Below are positions 44,082 to 53,199 of a stretch of 64,000 bases of DNA, piece after piece. Within the stretch, counting starts at the first letter, position 1. Each line of letters opens with the position of its first letter. The translations under genes and the position numbers were made by a program. This DNA is from Bacteroidota bacterium (GTDB taxonomy: Bacteria; Bacteroidota; Bacteroidia; Chitinophagales; LD1): contig JAFDYN010000017.1 in NCBI GenBank assembly GCA_018267385.1, positions 53,789 to 117,788 on the forward strand, written 5' to 3'. The notes beneath the pieces were generated by a model. The model made no database searches. It was not told the DNA's origin and saw nothing but the letters and a program-made list of their open reading frames with translations.

Positions 44082-44705
44082 TTATTTTTTAAGTAAATAG
44101 TGGGAGAATAATTCTTTGAAATAAGTTTTGATACGTGTCCTGAATTCGGGGTCGAAGAGCTGAGCCTCTGTAGGCACATCGAGCATCTTGCAGGAGTAGT
44201 ACGGTGAGCCTACGATATACTGGATGCAGGCAAAGAGATTGATCATGACCAGGCCCATATCAGCATCCGGGCGGAAGGTACCATTGGCTTTGCCCTCCTC
44301 CAGCATCTTGCCGATATAGGTTTTATTAGTTTCGATCTTAGAGATCAGCAGCTCACGTAGCTCAGGGCGATTGCTGCTGGAGAGCTCCCGGTTGATCATT
44401 CTGTGCACATTCGGGTTATTCATCAGGCGGTCAGTGTAGAAGTCTACCACAGCCATGAGCTTCTCTATGGATGTCCGCGCGGGATCAGTGGCTATACTTT
44501 GAATGGTGGTCTGAGAGTTGGCCATGCGCGAGATGATCAGCTCTTCAAATAGTTTCTCTTTTGACCCAAAGTAGTAGGAGATCATCGCGATGTTTACGTT
44601 GGCTGCTTTGGCCAGGTCACGCACGCTCACCGCATCAAAGTCCTGATCTGCAAAAAGCTTTTCTGCTTCGATCAGGATGGCCGCTTTTTTATCTATTTGT
44701 TCCAT
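44082..44705 (-). CDS. TetR family regulator of the efflux operon
   Basis: 207 residues from ATG 44705. The N-terminal helix-turn-helix (FDAVSVRDLAKAANVNIAMISYYFGSKEKLF in outline) is typical of TetR; the C-terminal ligand pocket is variable. As first gene of the operon it most likely represses its own promoter, and an inverted repeat at 44735-44759 could be its operator. The inducer is unknown. Confidence 0.9.
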   Translation of the reverse strand: MEQIDKKAAILIEAEKLFADQDFDAVSVRDLAKAANVNIAMISYYFGSKEKLFEELIISRMANSQTTIQSIATDPARTSIEKLMAVVDFYTDRLMNNPNVHRMINRELSSSNRPELRELLISKIETNKTYIGKMLEEGKANGTFRPDADMGLVMINLFACIQYIVGSPYYSCKMLDVPTEAQLFDPEFRTRIKTYFKELFSHYLLKK

Positions 44706-44734
44706 AATTATTGAATGCGGGAGCAAAACTAAAC

Positions 44735-44759
44735 AACTGTTTGATTAAAACAAACGTTT
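44735..44759. promoter_or_regulatory. Candidate TetR operator
   Basis: AACTGTTTG and CAAACGTTT form an inverted repeat (seven of nine positions match) with a 7-base spacer, about 30 bases upstream of the tetR start. TetR-type regulators usually bind such 20-25 base palindromes. Confidence 0.5.
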
Positions 44760-44833
44760 AATTAATGGTAATATTTTAGGGAAACAGAAATTTATTGATA
44801 ATCAATGCAATAAAATGATGTCGTAACGTTTTT

Positions 44834-45568
44834 TTAATCCATTCCGACCTTGCCTGGCATCCAGAAACCCTTGGCCCGGACCTCTGCGTGGGGCCATTTT
44901 TGGCGGAAATAGCGACCTAATTCTTTGCATACGCGCATGTCGCCGCCTATGTAGATAGTAAGTGCCGGTCGCAGTGAGCTTTTGAGCTGCTCTGCTGCGG
45001 CGATGAGTGGCTCCGTAGGGACACCGCCCACCCGGAGAAACTGAAACGGCCTGCTACCGTCCAGGTCTGTGTAGTGGTCGGCCTCATCAGGTGAGTAAAA
45101 TATACCTGCGGCCTCTTGTGCAGCGGAGAGATGACTACGGATAGCGTAGAGATGAGAGAGAGCAGAGGGATCGCCTATCAGCAGGTGAGACTTTGCGGCA
45201 GTGTCTATTACCAGTTTGCCCTTCGGACCCATGTAGTGGATCGTGTCACCTACGGTTACTTCCTTGATCCAGATACTGCCTATCCCATTGCTATGGGCGC
45301 ATATGGCCAGGTCTGCAGTGCCCGATGCTGCATCAAAGGCCCAGATGGAATACGTACGTAGTTTGCTATTCATAGCCGTATCGCGGTCCAGACCTACGAA
45401 AAGGCGCAGGTGCTCGCCGGCTGTGAAGGTGTGACCCACCAGTGCATCACTCTGTATGCGGATATGCCAGGTGCCAGGCGCGATCTGCTGCTTGTAAGTC
45501 AGAACGGCTTTATTGAAAATACTTTTGGTCAGGGAGTCTATGATAGAGACCATGGGTCGGGATTTCAT
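44834..45568 (-). CDS. Siderophore-interacting protein (SIP family)
   Basis: 244 residues. FAD-binding part with the RTYSIW motif and HEHLRLF-like residues (GEHLRLFVGL), then the NAD(P)-binding SIP domain (HLLIGDPSALSHLYAI). These flavin reductases reduce ferric siderophores to release iron in the cytoplasm. No siderophore uptake gene lies next to it. It is separated from the tetR promoter region by about 70 bases. Confidence 0.8.
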   Translation of the reverse strand: MKSRPMVSIIDSLTKSIFNKAVLTYKQQIAPGTWHIRIQSDALVGHTFTAGEHLRLFVGLDRDTAMNSKLRTYSIWAFDAASGTADLAICAHSNGIGSIWIKEVTVGDTIHYMGPKGKLVIDTAAKSHLLIGDPSALSHLYAIRSHLSAAQEAAGIFYSPDEADHYTDLDGSRPFQFLRVGGVPTEPLIAAAEQLKSSLRPALTIYIGGDMRVCKELGRYFRQKWPHAEVRAKGFWMPGKVGMD

Positions 45569-45645
45569 AGATACACGGATGAGGTAGCAGAAAATTTTAC
45601 CCTGCTATCGGAAAAGCGGTTAATTTTCTTTTTGAAAAGGTCAAT

Positions 45646-46107
45646 ATGAATCGCTTTCTCCTTTTGCTGATATCGGTAGCCATATGCAGCTATGCTATAG
45701 CTCAAAGCCCTGCTGAGCCCTGGACCATCACGAAAGACAATGCCACTCACACCACCGTACACCACCGCAGTATAGACGAGATCACCAGGGTGCGAAATGC
45801 CTTTGGCCAGCGGGGAGAGTTTCTGTACATAGAGCCAAGGGTGAACGTCAAAAATGGAGTCGTAGAACATGTCGGCCCCACAGGTGTGCTGGATGTACGG
45901 GAGAACTACTACAAAGGCAAACTCATAGGCTATGTACAGTACGATGGCAGCTACCGTGAGCGCGAGATATTCTTGGATAGCAAAGGCAACATCTCTCTCG
46001 AGCTGCGCTATGACAAGGGACAGCAGACATATAGGAATGACACCTTACGCCCTGCATCTGTTTTATCCATACCCGTAAAAGTAAACTATGGCAACACTTC
46101 AAGATAA
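45646..46107 (+). CDS. Hypothetical exported protein
   Basis: 153 residues with a signal peptide (MNRFLLLLISVAICSYAIA). The mature part looks like a beta-rich domain with tandem short strands (LIGYVQYDGSYREREIFLDS, ISLELRYDKGQQTYRND) as in toxin-antitoxin-like MORN/YD-type antigens, but I assign no family. The end overlaps the start of the following SDR gene by 20 bases in another frame. Confidence 0.55.
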   Translation: MNRFLLLLISVAICSYAIAQSPAEPWTITKDNATHTTVHHRSIDEITRVRNAFGQRGEFLYIEPRVNVKNGVVEHVGPTGVLDVRENYYKGKLIGYVQYDGSYREREIFLDSKGNISLELRYDKGQQTYRNDTLRPASVLSIPVKVNYGNTSR

Positions 46108-46888
46108 GATAGTCTGGATCACCGGTGCTACCTCCGGTATAGGAGAGCAGCTGGTGTATGCCTGCGCAAAAGAAAACGCGAAGATCGTCCTCTCCGCACG
46201 CCGCACGGAGGAGATGGAGCGCGTGATCAAAGCAGCAGGCCTCACGGATGATCGCTGTCTGATCGTCCCGCTGGACCTGGCGAATAATAAGGACTACTCT
46301 ACGCAGGTACAGGCTGTCATAGATAAATTTGGCCACGTGGATGTGCTGATCAATAATGGCGGCATCAGCCAGCGCTCTATGGCGCGTGATACACTGGTAG
46401 AGGTAGACCGCGAGCTGATGGAGGTCAATTTCTTTGGTACGCTGGCACTCAGCAAAGCAGTGCTGCCATCTATGCTGGCACGAAAGAATGGTATGCTGGT
46501 GGCTGTGAGTTCTGCTGTGGGCAAGTTTGGCTCGCCCTGGCGCAGTGGCTACTCAGCATCCAAGCACGCGCTGCATGGCTTCTTTGACTCCCTGCGCGCA
46601 GAGTGCTATGACGATGGCCTGCGCGTGCTGATCGTCTGTCCCGGCTTCGTCAGTACCAATATCACCATGAATGCCCTCACCGCAGATGGCGCCCCCCTGC
46701 GCAGCATGGACAGCGCCACGGGCAATGGGCTCCGTGCGGACTACACCGCCCGTGTGATAGTAGATGCGATCAAGAAAGAGAAAGAAGAGATCGTGATAGG
46801 CGGCTTCAAAGAAAACCTCGGCGTCTGGATGAAGCGGCATTTCCCTTCTTTATTTTCTATCATGATACGCAGAATGAGTGTGAGGTAG
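46088..46888 (+). CDS. Short-chain dehydrogenase/reductase
   Basis: 266 residues. The classical SDR signatures are present: GATSGIG for the dinucleotide, NNGG in VLINNGGIS, and the catalytic Ser and YxxxK in SSAVGKFGSPWRSGYSASK. It uses NAD(P)H to reduce or oxidise a carbonyl or alcohol of unknown substrate. The start overlaps the preceding gene, so the two are coupled. Confidence 0.9.
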   Translation: MATLQDKIVWITGATSGIGEQLVYACAKENAKIVLSARRTEEMERVIKAAGLTDDRCLIVPLDLANNKDYSTQVQAVIDKFGHVDVLINNGGISQRSMARDTLVEVDRELMEVNFFGTLALSKAVLPSMLARKNGMLVAVSSAVGKFGSPWRSGYSASKHALHGFFDSLRAECYDDGLRVLIVCPGFVSTNITMNALTADGAPLRSMDSATGNGLRADYTARVIVDAIKKEKEEIVIGGFKENLGVWMKRHFPSLFSIMIRRMSVR

Positions 46889-46905
46889 ATTATCCTTATT
46901 ACCCT

Positions 46906-47307
46906 TTATACAATGGCTGCGAGAATGACAGCCGGTGATATAGGAGCATCAAAGGTGTACATTATCTTACTGGATGAGACACTATCTCCTTGAAACAAAT
47001 GCTTGCCATCAAAAGTGAATATCCTGTGGCTGGACGATGAACTGTCACCTTGATAAAAATGCTTGCCATCCCACGTATACAGCCTCTTGCTAGAGGAGTT
47101 TGAATCACCCTGATAAAGGTATTTCCCATCCCATGTATACATTATCTTACTGGAAGAATTGCTATCACCCTGAAATATGTTTTTGCCATTCCATGTATAG
47201 ACTATTTTACTGGATGATGTAGAGTCTCCTTGGTACAGATGTTTGCCATCAAAAGTGAATACGATCTTACTGGAAGATGTACTATCTCCCTGAAAAATTT
47301 TTGCCAT
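46906..47307 (-). CDS. Six-fold 20-residue repeat protein
   Basis: 133 residues from ATG 47307; a longer frame to 47373 adds residues without the repeat and is rejected. The protein consists almost only of six copies of a 20-residue unit of the type IFQGDSTSSSKIVYTFDGKH (variants LYQGDSNSSSKRLYTWDGKH, FYQGDSSSSSHRIFTFDGKH). The last copy ends in a hydrophobic tail (ISPAVILAAIV). Such short periodic beta units may close into a small beta-flower or propeller. It has no signal peptide. Function unknown. Confidence 0.6.
   Translation of the reverse strand: MAKIFQGDSTSSSKIVFTFDGKHLYQGDSTSSSKIVYTWNGKNIFQGDSNSSSKIMYTWDGKYLYQGDSNSSSKRLYTWDGKHFYQGDSSSSSHRIFTFDGKHLFQGDSVSSSKIMYTFDAPISPAVILAAIV
46936..47300 (-). 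repeat. Six tandem 60-bp coding repeats
   Basis: The DNA of the 20-residue repeat protein repeats every 60 bases (six units), with 10-25% differences between units mostly at third codon positions. This pattern points to duplication followed by selection on the protein, not to a CRISPR array. Confidence 0.65.
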
Positions 47308-47499
47308 AGATATTTGTTTGTGATTTATTATAAATATAAATCTATAAAAAATAAAGCACTCATTATCTGCCATAAAAATCTTGTCATTCCCTAGATAGAT
47401 TTGTTTTAAGACAGTTTGCTTTTATGAATACATTTCTGAACAAAATCGCTGTCAGGGCAAGATATTTTAGTAGTACAAAATCTGCTGGTTATAGAGGTT

Positions 47500-47528
47500 G
47501 CGAGGGGCTTGAGTTAATCCTATATTTG
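47500..47528 (+). promoter_or_regulatory. Promoter of MBL-fold hydrolase gene
   Basis: GTTG (47497-47500), 20 bases, TATATTTG (47521-47528). The ATG at 47534 follows after five bases. Confidence 0.6.
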
Positions 47529-47533
47529 CAGGT

Positions 47534-48295
47534 ATGAAGGTGACTTTCCTAGGTACAGGTACATCTGGCGGCGTGCCCATCATAGGCTGTAGCTGTGAGG
47601 TCTGCACCTCTACAGATCCGCGTGACAAGCGCCTGCGTACCTCGGCCATGATAGAGGTAAATGGCAAGGTCTTTATTATAGATGCAGGACCTGATTTCCG
47701 CTATCAGATGCTGCGGGCTAATGTGACCTCTATAGATGCGCTACTCATCACGCATGGTCACCGCGACCACATAGGCGGCCTGGATGATATCCGCCCTTTC
47801 AATTACCTGCAGGGGCAGGTGGTAGACCTCTACTGCGACCGTCATGCCGAGGCTATGATCCATGAGCAGTATCCTTATGCATTTCGTGACAAGGATTATG
47901 CTTTTGCGCCAAAGGTCAACTTCCACCGGGTGGGGCATGAGACATTTGATGTACAGGGTATCCGCATCACACCGGTCGAGGTCATGCACTATAAACTGCC
48001 GGTGCAGGCATTCCGTATAGCAGACTTCACCTACATCACAGACGCCAAAACAATAACTGACAGGGAAAAGGTTAAACTGAAGGGCACTCGTACCCTGGTG
48101 GTCAATGCGCTCCATGCCAATGAGCACCTAGCACATCACACGCTGGAAGAGGCGCTGGCGCTGATCCGTGAGATAGGACCTGAGACAGCATACCTCATAC
48201 ACATGAGTCACCAGTTTGGCAGGCATGTTGACATGGAGGGCAGGTTGCCCGCCAATGTAAAGATAGCCTATGACGGGCTGGTGATAGAAGCCTAG
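47534..48295 (+). CDS. MBL-fold metallohydrolase (PhnP-like)
   Basis: 253 residues. The metallo-beta-lactamase fold starts with FLGTGTSGGVPIIGC and has the metal motif THGHRDHIGG. The extra Cys residues in CSCEVCTS may bind a structural zinc, as in PhnP phosphodiesterases. The nucleic-acid or phosphodiester substrate is unknown. The stop overlaps the convergent GNAT gene by 4 bases. Confidence 0.85.
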   Translation: MKVTFLGTGTSGGVPIIGCSCEVCTSTDPRDKRLRTSAMIEVNGKVFIIDAGPDFRYQMLRANVTSIDALLITHGHRDHIGGLDDIRPFNYLQGQVVDLYCDRHAEAMIHEQYPYAFRDKDYAFAPKVNFHRVGHETFDVQGIRITPVEVMHYKLPVQAFRIADFTYITDAKTITDREKVKLKGTRTLVVNALHANEHLAHHTLEEALALIREIGPETAYLIHMSHQFGRHVDMEGRLPANVKIAYDGLVIEA

Positions 48296-48738
48296 TCGCG
48301 GATCATTTTGATATGCTCTATATCGTCCTCTATGTATACCTCACCTACGGACTGAAATCCGTAACCCTCGTAAAATTTTTTCAGATAGAGTTGTGCGCCG
48401 ATTTTTAATGGCGCACCGGGGAATAGCTCACTACAGCGTTTTACGGACTCCTCCATGAGCATCCGTCCATACCCTGCACGGCGCAGTGCCGGCTCGCTCA
48501 CTACGCGGCCTATAGACGCATAGCCGGGATAGGAGAGGCCTACCGGCAGGAGGCGGCTATAAGCCGCTAAAGTGCCCTTATCATCATAGCCCATCAGGTG
48601 CCAGCTCTCCTGATCCTGATCGTCACAGTCTACAAAAGCGCAGTGCTGCTCCAGTACGAATACACGCTGGCGTAGCCGCATGATAGTATATAGCTCATCG
48701 AGGCTCAGCTCGCGGTAGTGTTTTAGTGTAAACTCCAT
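48292..48738 (-). CDS. ElaA-like GNAT acetyltransferase
   Basis: 148 residues. ELSLDELYTIMRLRQRVFVLEQ at the start and IGRVVSEPALRRAGYGRMLM (acetyl-CoA-binding pattern RxGxG) are typical of ElaA, a small GNAT enzyme of unknown substrate. It is a single-gene unit convergent with the MBL-fold gene. Confidence 0.85.
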   Translation of the reverse strand: MEFTLKHYRELSLDELYTIMRLRQRVFVLEQHCAFVDCDDQDQESWHLMGYDDKGTLAAYSRLLPVGLSYPGYASIGRVVSEPALRRAGYGRMLMEESVKRCSELFPGAPLKIGAQLYLKKFYEGYGFQSVGEVYIEDDIEHIKMIRD

Positions 48739-48834
48739 GGGTGCCAGGTCTGGATATGGTCAAGGTAAATATTTTTCCTTACGGTATGAAATAAGAGTAG
48801 GGGATTTGCGATTTAGTCCTATATTTCGGATGCA

Positions 48835-49452
48835 ATGAAAAAGATCGAACTGGAGATCATAGCCCTCTCGCATAGTGTCACTCAGTCACACTCTTTTGCC
48901 GTAGTGCTGGGAGAGGTAGACGGTACGCGCAGGCTGCCGATCGTGATAGGTGGATTTGAGGCGCAGGCCATAGCCGTAGCGCTGGATAATATGAAGCCGT
49001 CACGCCCGCTCACACACGACCTGATGAAGACCGTCTGTGATACCTTCGGCCTGGAGCTGCAGTATATCTATATCAGCAAGCTGCTCGATGGCGTGTTCTA
49101 CAGCAATCTGGTATTCAGCAATGCGATAGAGACCGTAGAGATAGACTCCCGTACATCCGATGCTCTGGCGCTCGCCGTGCGCTTTGAGTGCCCGATCTAT
49201 GTCAATGAGGATATACTCGAAGAGGCCGGTGTAGAGGCCGATGCCACCATGGAGGCCGGAGGCGCAGTCTCTGAGGGCGACCTGGAGAAGCGCATAGAGG
49301 AGCTCACCTCTGTATCAGCCCAGCCCGGTGCCAGTACCAACTTCTCAAACATGTCAGCAGACGAGCTCAACGAGGCCCTGCAGCATGCCATAGAGAATGA
49401 GGACTACGAGCGCGCTGCCCGTATCAGGGATGAGATGAATAAGAGGCAGTAG
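48835..49452 (+). CDS. Bifunctional nuclease family protein with UVR motif
   Basis: 205 residues. The N-terminal BFN (DUF151) domain has IALSHSVTQSHSFAVVLGEVDG, IGGFEAQAIAVAL and RTSDALALAVRFECPIYV. The C-terminal segment ADELNEALQHAIENEDYERA resembles the UVR coiled motif of UvrB/UvrC. The BFN-UVR pairing is common in Bacteroidota. Its role may be nucleic acid cleavage or regulation. TATATTTC at 48820-48827 is seven bases before the ATG. Confidence 0.85.
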   Translation: MKKIELEIIALSHSVTQSHSFAVVLGEVDGTRRLPIVIGGFEAQAIAVALDNMKPSRPLTHDLMKTVCDTFGLELQYIYISKLLDGVFYSNLVFSNAIETVEIDSRTSDALALAVRFECPIYVNEDILEEAGVEADATMEAGGAVSEGDLEKRIEELTSVSAQPGASTNFSNMSADELNEALQHAIENEDYERAARIRDEMNKRQ

Positions 49453-49494
49453 TTTTCAAGATTAATATGACCTCGTTGAGTCATCATGTATGGT

Positions 49495-49956
49495 TTATTC
49501 AATACTAATATCCACTAGTAATTTCATTAATCGCTCTTTCATGTTTTCCGTAGTGAAATCCAAGCAAACGATTTTGTCTATGGCAAAATGCTCATCATTT
49601 GCGCCGTAAATGGCAAACTGCAATCCTTCTTGAATATTGTTGTGCGCAGTGGTCACAGGAGAGTAGTTATAGCCAAACGGATAACTTGTTCGTATTTCCT
49701 TTCCTAAGGCTTTGACTACAATTTCTTCATCGAAGATTTCCTCGCTCAACTTTCCAAGTTGTCCGGAACAGCATATATAACTTACCAACCTATCTAAGCA
49801 TTTTGGGATTGCAGCCACAAGCAACTCCCTGTCAGATTCATTAGCTATGGTAAAGGCAATCCAATTGCCATCAGGTAATCTTTCATGCCAGCTTAATTTA
49901 TTGGGAATAGATATATAAAATATATTCCGCTCATTAAATCTTCCTAAAAATTCCAT
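49495..49956 (-). CDS. Hypothetical protein, 153 residues
   Basis: Starts at ATG 49956 (MEFLGRFNERNIFYIS); the frame reaches back to 49977 but the inner ATG is the better start. It is a mixed alpha/beta soluble protein with two paired Cys (ICCSGQLG). The G+C is lower than that of neighbouring genes. No family recognised; small proteins of this look are often immunity or anti-phage accessory proteins, which is speculation. Confidence 0.5.
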   Translation of the reverse strand: MEFLGRFNERNIFYISIPNKLSWHERLPDGNWIAFTIANESDRELLVAAIPKCLDRLVSYICCSGQLGKLSEEIFDEEIVVKALGKEIRTSYPFGYNYSPVTTAHNNIQEGLQFAIYGANDEHFAIDKIVCLDFTTENMKERLMKLLVDISIE

Positions 49957-49993
49957 ATTAAATCGATGCAAAGGCAAATCATAGTCAGATCAA

Positions 49994-50020
49994 ATAAAAA
50001 CGCCCCACAAAGTGAGGCGT
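49994..50020 (-). terminator. Terminator after DUF2795 gene
   Basis: On the minus strand ACGCCTCAC-TTT-GTGGGGCGT followed by TTTTATTTG; one G-T pair in the stem. Confidence 0.7.
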
Positions 50021-50025
50021 CCTGA

Positions 50026-50247
50026 TTAATATTCTTCTTCGTTAAAGAAAAAGTCTTCTTTGGTAGGGTAGTCGGGCCATATATCTTCTATGCCCTCGTA
50101 GAGTTCTTCATCGTCGTCCAGTTCCTGCAGGTTCTCTATCACCTCTACAGGTGCACCGGAGCGGATGGAGAAATCTATCAGGTCGTCCTTGGTAGCTGGC
50201 CAGGGAGCCTCCTCCAGGTATGATGCTAATTCGAGTGTCCAAAACAT
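50026..50247 (-). CDS. DUF2795 protein
   Basis: 73 residues. The pattern ASYLEEAPWPATKDDLIDFSIRSGAPVEVIENLQELDD matches DUF2795 in outline: a small acidic helix-turn-helix-like domain with GAP and a Leu-rich helix. It has no known function. The C-terminus is very acidic (EDFFFNEEEY). Confidence 0.75.
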   Translation of the reverse strand: MFWTLELASYLEEAPWPATKDDLIDFSIRSGAPVEVIENLQELDDDEELYEGIEDIWPDYPTKEDFFFNEEEY

Positions 50248-50392
50248 AGTTGCGGTTTCCTTTTAATTGTCGGCGAAAAAAACGCTTTTTTTCATATAAA
50301 CAAATAGGGCTATCCTGATTACAAACATCCTATCCACGTCCTGACGGGTAAAAAGCCTCTAAAAACTGCCCAACAGGCTGACTATAAGACGT

Positions 50393-50423
50393 AAAAAAGC
50401 CGCTCTTAGTGTAGGAGCGGCTT
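50393..50423 (-). terminator. Intrinsic terminator after metK
   Basis: AAGCCGCTC and GAGCGGCTT form a 9-bp stem followed by T tract on the minus strand. A second hairpin (GCCTGTTGGGC then TTTTT on the minus strand) at about 50355-50380 may reinforce it. Confidence 0.8.
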
Positions 50424-50445
50424 CCGAAAGTATTTCACAATATGC

Positions 50446-51687
50446 TTATTTCAGCTTGAAGGCTGCCTTTACCTTAGATACATAGTCGAGTTTCTCCCAT
50501 GTGAAGAGCTCTACCTTTACCTTCTTCTTCTTGCCATCAGGCGCTGTGAAGGTCTTCTCTACAGTCTCATTCTTGCGACCCATGTGGCCATAGGCGGCAG
50601 TCTCAGAGTAGATAGGATTGCGCAGTTTCAGGCGCTGCTCTATGAAGTAAGGGCGCATGTCAAACACCTTTTCTACGATCTTGGCTATCTGGCCGTCTGT
50701 CAGATTTACCTTGGCTGTGCCATAGGTATTGACAAAGATGCCCATAGGCTGAGCCACGCCGATAGCGTAGGATACCTGTACCAGCACCTCGTCACAGAGG
50801 CCGGCAGCTACCAGGTTCTTGGCTATGTGGCGGGTAGCGTAGGCCGCAGAGCGGTCTACCTTAGATGGATCCTTGCCAGAGAAAGCACCACCACCGTGAG
50901 CACCCTTGCCACCGTAGGTGTCTACGATGATCTTGCGGCCAGTGAGGCCAGTGTCACCGTGAGGACCACCGATTACGAAGTTGCCGGTAGGGTTGATATG
51001 GTACTTGATCTTATTGTCAAAGAAGTGCGCGTACTTCTTGTACTTAGCCTTCACGCGAGGGATCAGGATATTGATGATATCCTTCTTGATCTTCTCAGCT
51101 TTGATATTGTCGTCATGCTGCGTAGACACTACGATTGCATCGATGCGTACCGGCTTGTTATTGTCATCATACTCCAGCGTGACCTGAGACTTGGCATCAG
51201 GGCGCAGGTACTTGATCTCTTTATTCTCACGGCGCAGGGCTGCGAGCTCTATGAGGAGCTTGTGGGCCAGGTCGAGCGCGAGGGGCATGTAGTCATCAGT
51301 TTCATTGGTAGCATAGCCAAACATCATGCCCTGGTCACCGGCGCCCTGGTCTTCCTTCTTGGTGCGCTCTACGCCCTGATTGATATCAGATGACTGCTCG
51401 TGGATAGCGGACAGCACGCCACAAGAGTGCGCTTCAAACATATATTCAGACTTAGTATAGCCGATCTTGGCCACTACATCACGGGCTATGGTCTGCACAT
51501 CGAGGTAGGCTTTCGACTTCACCTCGCCCGCCAGTACTACCTGACCGGTGGTCACAAGTGTTTCACAGGCTACCTTAGACGATGGATCCCATGCGAGAAA
51601 ATTATCAATGAGCGCGTCAGAGATCTGATCTGCTACTTTATCCGGATGTCCTTCGGAGACTGACTCCGATGTGAAGAGATAACCCAT
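50446..51687 (-). CDS. metK: S-adenosylmethionine synthase
   Basis: 413 residues, close to the usual 380-420. The N-terminal [20 protein letters not shown], the [15 protein letters not shown]-binding motif and [19 protein letters not shown] are the hallmarks. It makes SAM from methionine and ATP. No SAM riboswitch could be seen in the 150 bases upstream; a TAGCTTTG box lies about 30 bases before the ATG. Confidence 0.98.
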   Translation of the reverse strand: MGYLFTSESVSEGHPDKVADQISDALIDNFLAWDPSSKVACETLVTTGQVVLAGEVKSKAYLDVQTIARDVVAKIGYTKSEYMFEAHSCGVLSAIHEQSSDINQGVERTKKEDQGAGDQGMMFGYATNETDDYMPLALDLAHKLLIELAALRRENKEIKYLRPDAKSQVTLEYDDNNKPVRIDAIVVSTQHDDNIKAEKIKKDIINILIPRVKAKYKKYAHFFDNKIKYHINPTGNFVIGGPHGDTGLTGRKIIVDTYGGKGAHGGGAFSGKDPSKVDRSAAYATRHIAKNLVAAGLCDEVLVQVSYAIGVAQPMGIFVNTYGTAKVNLTDGQIAKIVEKVFDMRPYFIEQRLKLRNPIYSETAAYGHMGRKNETVEKTFTAPDGKKKKVKVELFTWEKLDYVSKVKAAFKLK

Positions 51688-51862
51688 TTTATACTTGATT
51701 TTTAATTTGTAAGAAGGCCAAAGCTATAAATTTTATTGTTACCACAAATGAGGTTATCCATAGCTTATACACAGGGTAATATCATAGCCTGAGAGATTTT
51801 TTTGCATCCAGGGCGTAACATTTCATCCGGTCTTGTCTCCAAAGGGAAATAAAACCAATATC

Positions 51863-52720
51863 ATGTACGCAGACAATACCAAAAAATACTTATTTCTCCT
51901 GATCCTGCTCGCCTTCGGAGCGCTTTGTGTGAATGTATTCGGTCAGGGCACAGAGCCCTTTCAGGTCAAAGTGACGGGGCATGGCAATAAGGCCATCATC
52001 TTTATACCCGGTTTTGCCTCTTCGGGTACCGTTTGGGATGACACGCGGCAGCTTTTTGAGAAAGACCATACCTGCTATACACTGACTATGGCTGGCTTTG
52101 CAGGTGTACCCGCCCGAGGCGAGGTTACCTTTCATGCGTGGGAGAAGGCCATTGCAGAATATGTATGGCGGCATAAGATCAATAAGCCTGTCATCATAGG
52201 CCACAGTATGGGCGGAGCGCTGGCACTGGCCATAGCTGCGGACTATCCTGACCTGCCATCACAGGTGGTAGTGGTAGATGCCCTTCCATTCCTAGCGGCT
52301 ATGAGAGACCCATCTGCGAAGACCAAAGATAAGGTAGACTGTACCGCTTCTATCGCACAATTCAAGGCCATGCCTGACACACAGTTTATGCAGATGCAGC
52401 AGGGGACTATGGCGATGCTCATGGCAGATACCACTCATCGCAGGGAGGCTATAGACTGGTCTGCAAAGTCAGACAGGGCTGTCTTTGCCGGTATGTTTTG
52501 TGATTTTTCTAATACGGATCTACGGTCAAAGCTAAGCGCCGTAAAGTGCCCCGCACTAATCCTCCTGGAGTCTTACTTTGCCAACTTCAAACCAGCTATA
52601 GACGATCAATACAAACTGCTGAAAACCGGCGACTACAGATATGCTACGAAAGGCTTACATTTCATCATGTATGACAACAAAGACTGGTATGATGCACAAT
52701 TGAAAAGCTTTGTCAAATAG
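51863..52720 (+). CDS. Exported alpha/beta hydrolase, first gene of sigma factor operon
   Basis: 285 residues from ATG 51863. A signal or anchor segment (YLFLLILLAFGALCVNVFG) is followed by a hydrolase fold with IFIPGFASSGTVW, the nucleophile elbow GHSMGG and a C-terminal His in GLHFIMY. The triad is complete apart from an uncertain Asp. The stop lies two bases before an ECF sigma factor gene, so this hydrolase may produce or remove a signal read by that sigma system. Confidence 0.8.
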   Translation: MYADNTKKYLFLLILLAFGALCVNVFGQGTEPFQVKVTGHGNKAIIFIPGFASSGTVWDDTRQLFEKDHTCYTLTMAGFAGVPARGEVTFHAWEKAIAEYVWRHKINKPVIIGHSMGGALALAIAADYPDLPSQVVVVDALPFLAAMRDPSAKTKDKVDCTASIAQFKAMPDTQFMQMQQGTMAMLMADTTHRREAIDWSAKSDRAVFAGMFCDFSNTDLRSKLSAVKCPALILLESYFANFKPAIDDQYKLLKTGDYRYATKGLHFIMYDNKDWYDAQLKSFVK

Positions 52721-52722
52721 CA

Positions 52723-53199
52723 ATGCAGGACTTCAAAGAAATATACGAGCAGTACTGGAGCCGGGTCTACCGCCTCTGCATGGGCTACCTGAATGATGCC
52801 GCCCATGCCCAGGACGTGGCACAGGAGACCTTTGTCACCGTGTGGGAGAAGCTGCCACAGTTTCGCGGAGAGTCGGCCATAGGCACGTGGATATTCCGCA
52901 TAGCATCAAACCAATGCCTCCGCCAGATAGCACGCGACAAAAAAATGCCCCGCTCCGCTATGCCCGGAGAGATCGCAGAGAAAAGTGAAGCTGCCCCGGA
53001 GGGCAAAATAGCCTACCTCTACAAGGCAATATCAGAGCTCAGCGAGACAGACAGAATCATCATCTCACTGGAGCTGGAGGGACTGCCGCAGGCGGAGATA
53101 GCCTCTATAGTCGGCATCTCTGAGGGCAATGTGAGAGTCAAGATCCATAGGATAAAAGATAAGCTAACAGAAAAATTTAAGCACTATGATGGACAATGA
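52723..53199 (+). CDS. ECF-type RNA polymerase sigma factor
   Basis: 158 residues. Region 2 (ARAHAQDVAQETFVTVW-type motif HAQDVAQETFVTVW) and region 4 (LEGLPQAEIASIVGISEGNVRVKIHRIKDKL) are clear. Group IV sigma factors redirect transcription after an envelope or other signal. It lies between a hydrolase gene and a small membrane protein gene that overlaps its end, which is the usual place for a sigma regulator. Confidence 0.93.
   Translation: MQDFKEIYEQYWSRVYRLCMGYLNDAAHAQDVAQETFVTVWEKLPQFRGESAIGTWIFRIASNQCLRQIARDKKMPRSAMPGEIAEKSEAAPEGKIAYLYKAISELSETDRIIISLELEGLPQAEIASIVGISEGNVRVKIHRIKDKLTEKFKHYDGQ

Noticed and set aside
46906..47307. CRISPR array (regular 60-base repeats)
   Set aside because: The repeats are in frame, vary mainly at third codon positions and encode a protein; no spacers of unrelated sequence.
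50446..51832. SAM riboswitch upstream of metK
   Set aside because: The 145 bases before the start show no SAM-type core, and the region is AT-rich without the needed paired helices.
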